Below are positions 16,642 through 25,800 of a stretch of DNA of 54,618 bases, piece after piece. The notes beneath the pieces are model-generated. The model worked only from the letters and a program-made list of their open reading frames with translations, was not told where the DNA came from and did not search any database. The first letter of the stretch is position 1; each line of letters begins with the position of its first letter. The translations under genes were made by a program, and so were the position numbers. Source of the stretch: Azospirillum humicireducens (GTDB taxonomy: Bacteria; Pseudomonadota; Alphaproteobacteria; Azospirillales; Azospirillaceae); the NCBI RefSeq assembly GCF_001639105.2, contig NZ_CP028907.1:529095-583712 (forward strand), in the 5' to 3' direction.

Positions 16642-19600
16642 TCATAGGGTCAACAGCCACTTCGGCAGGCGGTGCGGCGCCTGCCGGACAATGCCGGGCA
16701 TCGGATCGCGGCGCATCAAGGCGCGGTAGAGTTGCCGCGCAATGCTCCCGGCCGGCGGGTAGTGGGGCAGCGACTGGAAGAACAGGTCATAACGCTGGTC
16801 GTCGGGGTTGCCGAGCGTGCCGCGTGGCAGGCGCTGTTCGATGAGGATCAGGGTGGTGCGGGCTTTTTCCTCCTCCCCGCAGAGCTGGTCTGCGAAGTCG
16901 AGGAGGTCGCTTGCCGCCATCGTCCCGCTGGGAACCGACCGGGCCGGATTGGCACTGACAAGACACTGCGTCACATCGCGCAACAGGGAGACGCCACCCG
17001 GCCGGTCTTCGACACCGCTCTCGCGAAGAATGTGCGCGATCTCCCTGACCAACTGCCTGATCCGGTTGTTGGTACCGTCCAGGGGGGCTTGGTCCCGGCC
17101 GACCAGGGCGCACAGACTATAGAACTCCTGCCAAACGTGGCGCACCCGGCAAGCCTGTTCGACGCGGTCCAGAGAGTCGGCGACCGTACCAAGGCCAGGC
17201 AGGTTGGCGGTCTCTGAAACCGCGATCATCCTGGCCCGGACATGCTCGATGCGTGTGCCCAGCCCTTCGTCGCGAAAATCGGCGGCTTCCACATGCCCCA
17301 TCTCGTCGAACAGGGTCGCCAGCGTCTCGACGAGTTCGACGGCTGCGGCCAAAGCGTCCGGGATCGAGCGATGCCCCCCGTCGCCCGCAGCGTCGAGCAA
17401 CCGCAGCAACGCCATCCAGCGGTCAAACTCGCCGCGAAGGAGTTGCCGTGACTTCTTCAGGATGTCCGCTGACAGCAGCGCTTGGCCGATCAGATCGTCC
17501 ACGACCCGCTTCGCGGTCTCGTCCGCTTTCCGGAGCAGTCCATGCAGCGGGTCCGGACCAATCCGCACGTCGCTCAGCGTGGCGAACAGCCGCGAGGCCC
17601 ATGCCAGCGTGACGGCATCTCCGCGGTCCTTCCACATGGAGATCAACCGGTGCACGTCAGCCACGAGCAGCTGGCGCCATTGCGGGGGGACAAGCCGGTA
17701 GAATCTGCTGACGCGCAGCAACTCATCTTCCGCCGGCGCCGACGTCTTCCACAAACCGCGCGCCAGTGCGCTCCACTCCGCCCAGAAGGCCAGTTCCTTG
17801 CCCATCTGCGAATCCGGTGCCGTCAATTTCGCGGCATGGGTGGCGCAGTCTTCCAGATTGCGGTCGAGCGCCATCGGCTCCAGCCCGTTCAGCCGCCGGC
17901 CGCGCAAAGCGTCGAGGACCAGACCGGGAGCGTTGCCGGGGATCAACGTCCGAACGTCATGCCAGCGCTCAAACAGGCATTCGGCCAGTTTCCCCGCCGC
18001 CGCGGCACGGCCGAGCTCCACCCGAAGGTGCAGAATTGCCAAGAGATCCGGCGGCTCTCCTTGGGCTTGCAACTCCACCAGCAGAGTCCCGGCCCGCGGC
18101 CAGTCGGCATTCTCGATTGCGGCTTCGACGTCCAGCGCGATCGAACGGCGATGCAGCCGGTCCATCTCGAACCGCAGCGGCGGAAACTCGGCAACCGAAG
18201 TGAACAACTTGGTCAGCACGCGAAATTCGGCGGCCGTCTTGGCGGAGTCGCCGAGTTCGGCGTCCACGGCGGCCGAGAACCGGTTCAACCGATCCCTGTA
18301 GAGCGTCCGCAATGCGGTGTCGAGCCCCGGCGGCCAAGGTTTTAGCTCCGGAAGTTTGCCCAAGGCCATCAGCCAGCCATCCCACCAGGTCAGCTGGGCA
18401 GCCATGGCGCCGTTGGCCTGAACGGCGGCGAGCCTTGCGAAGTCGCCGAGTGCAAGCTGGAGGGCATCAAGGCTTGCCTGATCGATGGAGGGGTCGGCCC
18501 GCCGCATGTTGACAACCGCCTCCTCCACCCGCCACGCCGCCAGCGCGCGTCGGACGGCGGCGCGCGCCACAATGCTGTCAGCCCGCTCCCGTAAGCGTTG
18601 CGCCCGCTCCAGATCGGGGTAACGGGCACACAGCGCGTTCAGCCGCTCCTGGATGGGGCTTACATCATTGATGTCGGCCGAGGCCTCCGCTGCGGCAAGG
18701 GCCTCCCCGGCTTCGGCAAGACTGCTGTCGGCGCTCTCGGCGGCTCGCCGCAGGTCGTTGAAGGTCTTGGGCAGCGTGGCGGAGCCGGCCATGACGGCCA
18801 GATCGGGCAAAGGCGCCAACTTGCCGGCGGCGGCCTGTCGCCAGGCATGAGCGAGATCCGCCATCGTTCGCGCGACAGCCCGCGCCTTACCCACGAGAGG
18901 TCTCGACAATCGCGGTGCGGCGTCATGGAAACGTTTCGCCAGGATGTCAACATCCGCCCCGTCCGCAGCACGGGCGAGCGTGTTCCCGGTCTGCTTCAGG
19001 ATGGCCGCCCATGCAGGAGCGAACCAATCCGCCTGCTCCCGTCCCTGCCAACGGGGAGGAATCCTGGCCCATTCCCTCTGGAAAACAACCAACCCGTCCA
19101 GACCCTGCGCCTCGCGTGCCGCATCCGCGCCCCAGCGGGCGACCGCGGCGGCAGCGGCAGCGTCCGCCTCCGCGATGGCCCGGATGAGTCGTTCGGGCAG
19201 GACCGCGTCGGCACGATGGGCGGCAAGTTCATCGAGCGTTGCCGCGAGAAGAGTGGCGTCGCCCGGCGACCGGACAGTCGCGGACGCGGCCCTGTCCAGC
19301 GCAGCCTGCAGCTGAACGCTGCGGCGCAGGATCTCCGCCATCCGCGCCTGAAGCGCGGCGACCTCGCGCGCAAAGGCCTCCGGCGCGGGGTCGAGCGTGT
19401 CGAGGGCGGCACCGGCAGCGTCCACGTCCCAGCGGTCCAATGCCTCCACCACTTGGGGCGTCACAGTGTCGAGCTGACGTCGGAACCGGTGGAGCGCGAT
19501 GCGATCCCGGTCGCGGGCCACCCGTGGACGGCAGGACGGATTGCTGGCCGCGATGTCGTAAAGACGCGCCACCCAAAGCAGAAGATCGAAACTTGCGGTG

Positions 19601-19965
19601 GTGTGATCGATGCCGGCAAGGAAGTCGAGAGTCCGTTCCTGCAGCCGGCATAGCCGTTCGCTGCCAATCCTCCGGGTATCGAAGGTCCGCTCGACGAGGC
19701 TCCACACGCGCGGATCGTCCGGTCGGCCGATCTGATCCCAATCCGCCTCCAGATCGCCCAGACCGTCGGCCTCGTCGAGGGCTGACCAGGCTCGCGGCTG
19801 CTCGCGAACCAGCACCCGACGGGCCGCCTCTCCCTCGGGCCGGTGCGGAAAGCGATCGCGCAGGTCGGCGAGCAGGCTGACCGCACGTTCGCGGTCGCGG
19901 GCGTCTCCGTTGAGCAGGACCGTCGCCCGGCTCAAGGTGTCTTGCAAGGCCTCGTCGGATGGCAT
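16642..19965 (-). CDS. Large soluble helical protein of unknown family, last gene of the VWA/tubulin/Hsp70 operon
   Basis: No family recognised. The 1107-aa product has no signal peptide, membrane segment, P-loop or metal cluster. It is almost wholly alpha-helical, with many Ala/Leu/Arg-rich amphipathic helices and Trp residues (for example LLNGDARDRERAVSLLADLR; TFNDLRRAAESADSSLAEAG; ALAAWRVEEAVVNMRRADPS). This is suggestive of an alpha-solenoid or helical-repeat scaffold, though I cannot define a repeat unit. The ATG at 19965 is chosen; a GTG at 19977 is possible. It follows the 43-aa gene by about 15 bp, so it is translated from the same message. A cytosolic adaptor for the membrane components is the simplest inference. 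Confidence 0.8.
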   Translation of the reverse strand: MPSDEALQDTLSRATVLLNGDARDRERAVSLLADLRDRFPHRPEGEAARRVLVREQPRAWSALDEADGLGDLEADWDQIGRPDDPRVWSLVERTFDTRRIGSERLCRLQERTLDFLAGIDHTTASFDLLLWVARLYDIAASNPSCRPRVARDRDRIALHRFRRQLDTVTPQVVEALDRWDVDAAGAALDTLDPAPEAFAREVAALQARMAEILRRSVQLQAALDRAASATVRSPGDATLLAATLDELAAHRADAVLPERLIRAIAEADAAAAAAVARWGADAAREAQGLDGLVVFQREWARIPPRWQGREQADWFAPAWAAILKQTGNTLARAADGADVDILAKRFHDAAPRLSRPLVGKARAVARTMADLAHAWRQAAAGKLAPLPDLAVMAGSATLPKTFNDLRRAAESADSSLAEAGEALAAAEASADINDVSPIQERLNALCARYPDLERAQRLRERADSIVARAAVRRALAAWRVEEAVVNMRRADPSIDQASLDALQLALGDFARLAAVQANGAMAAQLTWWDGWLMALGKLPELKPWPPGLDTALRTLYRDRLNRFSAAVDAELGDSAKTAAEFRVLTKLFTSVAEFPPLRFEMDRLHRRSIALDVEAAIENADWPRAGTLLVELQAQGEPPDLLAILHLRVELGRAAAAGKLAECLFERWHDVRTLIPGNAPGLVLDALRGRRLNGLEPMALDRNLEDCATHAAKLTAPDSQMGKELAFWAEWSALARGLWKTSAPAEDELLRVSRFYRLVPPQWRQLLVADVHRLISMWKDRGDAVTLAWASRLFATLSDVRIGPDPLHGLLRKADETAKRVVDDLIGQALLSADILKKSRQLLRGEFDRWMALLRLLDAAGDGGHRSIPDALAAAVELVETLATLFDEMGHVEAADFRDEGLGTRIEHVRARMIAVSETANLPGLGTVADSLDRVEQACRVRHVWQEFYSLCALVGRDQAPLDGTNNRIRQLVREIAHILRESGVEDRPGGVSLLRDVTQCLVSANPARSVPSGTMAASDLLDFADQLCGEEEKARTTLILIEQRLPRGTLGNPDDQRYDLFFQSLPHYPPAGSIARQLYRALMRRDPMPGIVRQAPHRLPKWLLTL

Positions 19966-19980
19966 CGTGCACCGCACCGG

Positions 19981-20112
19981 TTACGGAGCGACCGGGCGCT
20001 GGAGGCTGGGCGGGGTTGGCGTGCCCGCTCCCTGGACGATCGGGTTCAGGATCAGAAAGGCCAGCAGGGCCAGCGACCAAACCACGGCGAAGACGAAGAG
20101 TGTGAGGCGCAT
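19981..20112 (-). CDS. 43-aa single-pass membrane peptide in the operon
   Basis: A small gene between two large ones. It reads MRLTLFVFAVVWSLALLAFL then ILNPIVQGAGTPTPPSLQRP and ends VAP-stop at 19981-19983. It has one strongly hydrophobic span (about residues 3-24), Arg at the N-terminal side and a Pro-rich tail, so the N-terminus is predicted inside and the tail outside. GGGAGA lies 7 bases before the ATG at 20112. Gaps are about 15 bp to the gene on each side. The good ribosome site, the spacing and the clear membrane pattern support a real gene. It may be a small subunit or assembly factor of the complex. Confidence 0.75.
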   Translation of the reverse strand: MRLTLFVFAVVWSLALLAFLILNPIVQGAGTPTPPSLQRPVAP

Positions 20113-20127
20113 CGGATGTCTCCCGGA

Positions 20128-22854
20128 TCAGATCCAGTCGGCGGGGTTGAAAAGGACCAGGGTCAGGGCGGTGTTGCTGAACGGCGCGGCAAATCCGGCA
20201 GCGTGCAGGTCGATGGTGAATTCGCCACCTTGGGCTTCCCGTTTCAGAACCTGACGGCGGATCTCGGGAACGGCGCGGAATTCCGGCGTCGTGTGATAGC
20301 GCAACGACGCATCGGCCGGCGCCGGCTGCAGCAGGGGAGCCGTTTGGCACCGGACACCCGCATGGCGCACGGCACAGCGCATCAGCCACGCCGCGTCGCT
20401 CACCCGCAACCGGATCGCCTCGAAGACGGGATCGTCCGCAAAATAGGTCTGCAGAACCAGTTCGGCCCGCATCAGCTTGTGCAGAAAGATGATGGACGGG
20501 CTGATCAGGCAGTTCCAAAGGTAGGTCGGCTCCTGCACCGCCGACAGGTCAAGGCCTTCCTGCATGTCGTTGAAGTGGGCGAGCTCCGGCTGGAACTGAT
20601 CGAGGCCGAGCAGCGCCACGACGTCGTCCCGCCCGGCCGCCCTCAGGCTGCCGATGGCCCGGTCGAGCGGCGACATGATGGACGCGAACCCCGCGCGAAT
20701 GAGGAATAGGTCGGCATCGTCCCTCTCGATCCGGTCAATGGCGGTTTCAAGGGCGCTGACGTCGTCGGGCTCCGGAATCCGGCGACCTGCACGCTTCAGC
20801 AGCGCCGCGGCGAGGCGCCAGCGCGATGCGGAGCGGGCGCGTTGAGTCTCCAGCTCCCCGGTCAGCCGGTCGAAATGCTGCGCCTTGGCGCGGCTGTCTT
20901 GCATCTCGGCGGCCAGGGCAGCCACCTGCGCCTCTTCATCCTCGCCGATGGGAATCCCAAGCCGGTCGGTCAGGAGCTGCCGCCACCGGTCAAGCCGCCG
21001 CAAGCCCTCGACGCCTTCCAGCCAACGCTGTTCGGCTTCCGCCTGCCGCAATTTCAGGGCAGCGGCGATCTCGGGCAGCGAGCGCGATGTCGACGCCTCA
21101 TCCGAGCCCGGTGGGTTCACCGCGGCCGTAAACTGCTTCACGGCATCCAGAATCGCCGCCCTCAGAGTGGTGGGGCGGTTGAGGCTTGGATCGGGGACCA
21201 GGAGTTCCAAGGCACCCCAGATCTGCTCGACCACCGGGATGGTATCCGCCAACCGGTCATGCGGAATGTGCAGAACACCGCGGATTGCCTCGAATGCGGC
21301 CAGACGCAGACGCAGGGGATCCGTGTCGGGCCGGCTTCCCTCCCTGATCTGCCGTTCGATCTGCTTCCCCTCGGTTCCGAGATCGTTCAGCACCCGCCCG
21401 AGGGCGCGGGCATAGTCTTGCCACTGCCGGGCCACATCCAGAACCGCCCGCACCGTGTCGGCATTCCAATCGCGCCGCAACTCCTCCTGAAGCTGGATGG
21501 GATTTTCCCCTGCCAGCAATGCGCGGCAATCCTGGATGTCCTGCCGCTCTCTGGCGATCCGTGACGACATATCCGCCAGCGGCACGTCCAGCGCATGTTC
21601 CAGCTTTGCGAGATTGCTCACCGTGTCCCGCAACACTGAGGCGGGTTCGTTGAAACGACGGTCGATCTGCATCATCCGGCGGAGCATGTCCCCGACGGCC
21701 CCGATGCGCGCGGAATGCTGCGGATGGAGGAAAACCGCCGTCCGCAAATATTCGTTCAGTGCCTCGTGGACGACCTCGCCGGGGGAAGGATAATCCGAGG
21801 CGGCAGCTTGTGCCGGCGCCGGTTGCGCTGGGGCCATTGGCGGTTCCGGCTGCGGTGCGGCGGTCGACCGGCGCGCGAACAGTGCGCCGATGCCCATGCC
21901 GGACAGCAGCAGGGTGAGGATGCCGACGGCAGGAGGCGCCATCAGCCCGACGGTGGAGCCAAACATCTGCATTCCAGGCTGGAACGCCCAGAAATAGGTC
22001 GAGAGGAAGGCGGCAGCATTGCCGCTGGCGGCTTTTCCGGGTTCGGTCCAGACCTCGAACGGGGAAAGGGACTGAAGTTTCGCCTTGAGCGCTGCAAATT
22101 CATCGTTCTTCGCAGCGACGTCGTCGCGTAACTGCCGCTCGACCGCTTTCAGCCGGTCGATCTCTCTTTGTTGCAGGACGGCCGTGGCCGACGACAGGGC
22201 TGCATTCGGAAGGCCGATACCGGTGTCTTCGGCGACCGAAACGGACAGGCCCCCCGACAAGGGGGTAGCGGCGGCCGGCGGTGCGGAGCCCGTCGCCGAC
22301 TGGCGGCAAGGGGCGGATGGCCGCGACGATTGCTCCAGCAGGCTCTTGAGCTGCCGGTAGCGTTGGGCCGGCGCCTCCTTTTCAAGGTCGGACGGGACAT
22401 GGATGCTCCGCGCCGCCATGTCGGTTGCGCCACCATCGAGGGAGCCTTCCAACAGGAACCGCCGGATGCGGCGGCCGCGCGCTTCGGTCTCGATCAACGG
22501 GGAGAAGTCGAAGCTCCGGTCCCGCTTTGGGAGGTCGGACTTGAGGCGGGCGTCGAAGGTCTCCGCTGTATCCGCCTTTGGCGCCAGCGTGACGATCCTG
22601 TCGGGATTTTCGAGGTCGTTGCGGAATGCCGGGGCACCGCTCGGCCCAAGATAGACACAGAAGGACGTGGTCTTCTCGGCCTCTTCGGCAGCCCGGTAGC
22701 GGACGACGGTGCAGCGGGCCAATGGCGTCCCCCCTGCCCCGCAAATCTCGGCCAACTCCACCCTGTGTTCGCCGACCGGCTTGGCACTCACCTGCGCGGC
22801 GGTCGAACCGATGGCGCCGCAGACGATCAAGGCCAGCAAGAACATCCTGACCAT
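20128..22854 (-). CDS. Signal-peptide, coiled-coil and membrane-anchored protein of unknown family
   Basis: 908 aa, no family recognised. Order: a signal peptide (MVRMFLLALIVCGAIGSTAA); an extracytoplasmic domain with Cys in EICGAGGTPLARC and TSFCVYLG, possibly disulphide bonded; a coiled coil near 225-270 (QQREIDRLKAVERQLRDDVA); one or two hydrophobic segments around 285-325 (GLMAPPAVGILTLLLSGMGI) followed by ARRS; a Pro/Ala linker; then about 560 residues of soluble, mostly helical sequence, predicted cytosolic. The start at 22854 is 5 bp after the stop of the Hsp70-fusion gene, and longer in-frame starts overlap that gene and lack the signal peptide. It fits the same plan as its neighbours: outside domain, one anchor, large inside domain. 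Confidence 0.82.
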   Translation of the reverse strand: MVRMFLLALIVCGAIGSTAAQVSAKPVGEHRVELAEICGAGGTPLARCTVVRYRAAEEAEKTTSFCVYLGPSGAPAFRNDLENPDRIVTLAPKADTAETFDARLKSDLPKRDRSFDFSPLIETEARGRRIRRFLLEGSLDGGATDMAARSIHVPSDLEKEAPAQRYRQLKSLLEQSSRPSAPCRQSATGSAPPAAATPLSGGLSVSVAEDTGIGLPNAALSSATAVLQQREIDRLKAVERQLRDDVAAKNDEFAALKAKLQSLSPFEVWTEPGKAASGNAAAFLSTYFWAFQPGMQMFGSTVGLMAPPAVGILTLLLSGMGIGALFARRSTAAPQPEPPMAPAQPAPAQAAASDYPSPGEVVHEALNEYLRTAVFLHPQHSARIGAVGDMLRRMMQIDRRFNEPASVLRDTVSNLAKLEHALDVPLADMSSRIARERQDIQDCRALLAGENPIQLQEELRRDWNADTVRAVLDVARQWQDYARALGRVLNDLGTEGKQIERQIREGSRPDTDPLRLRLAAFEAIRGVLHIPHDRLADTIPVVEQIWGALELLVPDPSLNRPTTLRAAILDAVKQFTAAVNPPGSDEASTSRSLPEIAAALKLRQAEAEQRWLEGVEGLRRLDRWRQLLTDRLGIPIGEDEEAQVAALAAEMQDSRAKAQHFDRLTGELETQRARSASRWRLAAALLKRAGRRIPEPDDVSALETAIDRIERDDADLFLIRAGFASIMSPLDRAIGSLRAAGRDDVVALLGLDQFQPELAHFNDMQEGLDLSAVQEPTYLWNCLISPSIIFLHKLMRAELVLQTYFADDPVFEAIRLRVSDAAWLMRCAVRHAGVRCQTAPLLQPAPADASLRYHTTPEFRAVPEIRRQVLKREAQGGEFTIDLHAAGFAAPFSNTALTLVLFNPADWI

Positions 22855-22859
22855 CGGTC

Positions 22860-25800
22860 TCACTCCTTGATCGGAGGCAGGACGGCATCGCCGATCGGCC
22901 AAGGCGGGCGCACGGCATCGCTGGCCGCCTCTCCATCGGCGCGCAGTTCGAAATAGGATCGGGTCCGGTTGCCGATCCGGATGATCAGCGCACCATCGGA
23001 GGTCTCGTCGGTGGTGACGACCAGCGTCCGGTCCTCGGCCCAATAGGTGTCCACGCGGTATTCGGACGAGGCGAGGTCGATGTAGAAGTGCTGGCGCAGC
23101 GTCGCCAGATCCTCCCTGGGTCTGGGAGCCTTGAGGGCGACCTGCACCAGCCGGAAATACTGGTTGTCACCCAGGTCGATGCTGACCGTCTTGCCCTGCT
23201 CCAGGTTTACGATGTCCTTGTGGGGCATCAGCATGACCGCGAGCCGCGGCGGCGGCGGCGGCTCCGCCGGAGCCCGCATGCCCTGCCACGCGATGGCGCC
23301 GCGCACCACCGCCTCCTTCATGGACGTTCCGGACTCGGCGTCGTTGAGGTCCGGAATGCTGGTCGTAGCCGGGAAATGGCGGCGCACGGCATCCGCCAGC
23401 CCCGGCCACAGCGCGCCGCGGCCCGAGATCAGCACGGTGTCCACCTTATCCGGGGCAAGACCGCTGCCGTCCAGCGCCTCGCGGATGACGTCCCCGGTCA
23501 CGAAGCGCACATACTCCCTCAACGGCCCGTAGTCGTGAACGCTCCCCGCCGGCAGCACCAGTTCGATCCGGTCGCTTTCGCCTGCGCCGGACCCGACCTG
23601 GTAGGAAAGGCTGATCCGGTCCATTGGCTGCTCGCCCGACAGCCGGTCGCGCACATTCTGCCGCGCCTCGATCGAATCCTGCCGCAGCATGAGCGGCCAA
23701 GGGTCCGGCAGAGTGGGCGCCGCCACGGCGATCCGCAGCGGCTCGGTGCCGTTCCATCCCCTGCCGCCGCTGCCGCCCTGTTTGGCTTCGCGGACGGCCA
23801 GCCACAGGGAATGGCTGGCGCTGGTGTGTTCGGCCTCGCGATTGCGCACCGGGGCCTTGGCGACGAGCGGAAACCGGTACTCGAACATGCTCGAATCGGC
23901 GGACAGCAGATCGCGGATGGATGTGTCCACCAGCCGCGCCAGCACCCCGTCCAGATGGTTGCCGGCAACGGGTACGCCCAGGCGGAAGAGAGTCCGCCAA
24001 CGCTGAGGATAGGCAATGCGGTCGTCGGCCCAGTCGATGGCGATCACGGACAGGTCCAGCGTCCCGGCGCCCAGATCGTAGACCAGGATATGCTCGCGTC
24101 CGGTGGGACGGTCGCCCCGGCTGCGGCGCTGCAGGCAATAGTGGTAGGCGACGGCATCGGATTCGCTGAGCAGCCGTATCCGATCCCGGCGGGGGATATC
24201 GAAGCGCTTCGCCAGGGCGGCGAATGCGTTGCGGTGCAACCGCCCCTGGTGCAATGCGGTGAAGGTGTTGGGATGGGTGATGACGATCTGGCCCGGCCGC
24301 ACCTCGTCCGGCAGGATGTAGGCCTCGGCCAGCGCGGCGAAGCCCGACTGGACCAGTTCGTCCAGGGGCAGGTCGCGCTCCATCGTTTCATGGCCGTCGC
24401 GCAGGAAGGAGACCTTGTCCTTCAGCGGAACCCTGGGGACCGCCAGCCCGACCCAGCTCTTCAGCGAATAGATCACCCGGCCCGGCGAACTCCGCAGGCT
24501 TTCCATCGGCGCCGGCAGGCTGATGAAGGACGGGTCGCCCGGCTTCAGCGACGCCGGACCGAAACGCGGGAAGCCCGGCCGCAGCTGGCGATCCGGCACG
24601 GGATCGCGGCGGCGGTCGGCGTCGCAGAGGATGAAGCTGGGAAGCAGGGACCGGCTGTTGCGCTCGACGTTGGCACGGTCGAAGTCTGCAAGGCAAGGGT
24701 TCGACGGCGATGCGTCGCCGCTGCCCTGTCGGATGTGCTGCAGTTGCAGCACGTTGACCTGATCGCCGCGCCCGTGCGCGACGGAGATGGCGGACGTGCC
24801 GAAATCGATGCACAGCCAGTTCGGCGACGGCTGCAGCTCCAAGCGCAGGGGCACGACGATGGACAGCGTGCGCTCCGTCTTGCGGCCGAGGTCGTCGACG
24901 ATTTCCAGGGCGACGGTGACGCTGGCGGACACCAGCCCCATATCCAGCACGCCGCCTTCGATGCTGCGGATCGGCTTGGTGTCGAGGACGATGGCGCGAC
25001 GCTCGGCCGGCTGACCTTCCCGGACCTTGGGTGCGGCAAGCGCAGGCTGGCCATTGACGAACTGGAGCACAGGCCTTTCAGAGGACCTGATCCCCAATCC
25101 GGAAACGATCACCGCCTCGCCGGACAGCCGGCTGTCGATCGCGGCGTCGACCGTCCCATTTCCATCGATGCCGCTGTTGCCAATCTCCAGGTCGAACAGG
25201 ATCACCACGTTTCGACGGTCGTCGAAGCGGACATCCCGGCCCGACAGTTCCAGAACGTCGCCGGGCAAGGGAACGAGCGGCGTGTATCCTCCGTCTCCGA
25301 TCTGGCGCCGCCAGAATGGCTGGTCGGACGGGCGGTCCCAGGCGATCTCGATCCGCTGCGCGCCGTCGACGATGACCAGCGTGGCGTCGCACCGCGTGCT
25401 GTCCCGGCGCAGCCTGGCAAGATGGGGTCCGGCGGCCGATCCGGGTGCGCAGCGGCCGGAAAGCATGAAGCGATAGGTTTCGTCGGAGGCTGGCGGGTTG
25501 GACACATGCGTGCCGTCGCACCACAGCATCGCCCTGCGGGTTTCGGCCGCCGCCGCCGCGACGGTCACGTCGGAATTGTCCAGCGTCGCGGTGTCGTCCG
25601 GCAACGGCCCCTCCGGGCGCTCCACGCGCAGGGTGAAACGGTCCTGAAAGGGCAGAGCGAAGCGCCGGCGGGCGTTGCTGACGAAATGGAAGCTGCCGAG
25701 CAGGCAGGCCTGCGGCGGTTCACCTTCTCGATGACCGCGGAATTCAGGCGTCATCGCCGGCGGTTCGAAACCGACCTGCGGCTCGCGCGGCGATTCGGGC

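Noticed and set aside
22855..23043. A longer N-terminus (63 extra residues) for the 908-aa protein.
   Set aside because: It would overlap the Hsp70-fusion gene and bury the evident signal peptide; ATG 22854 is better. The same reasoning removed upstream extensions for the genes at 27731, 47913 and 53140.
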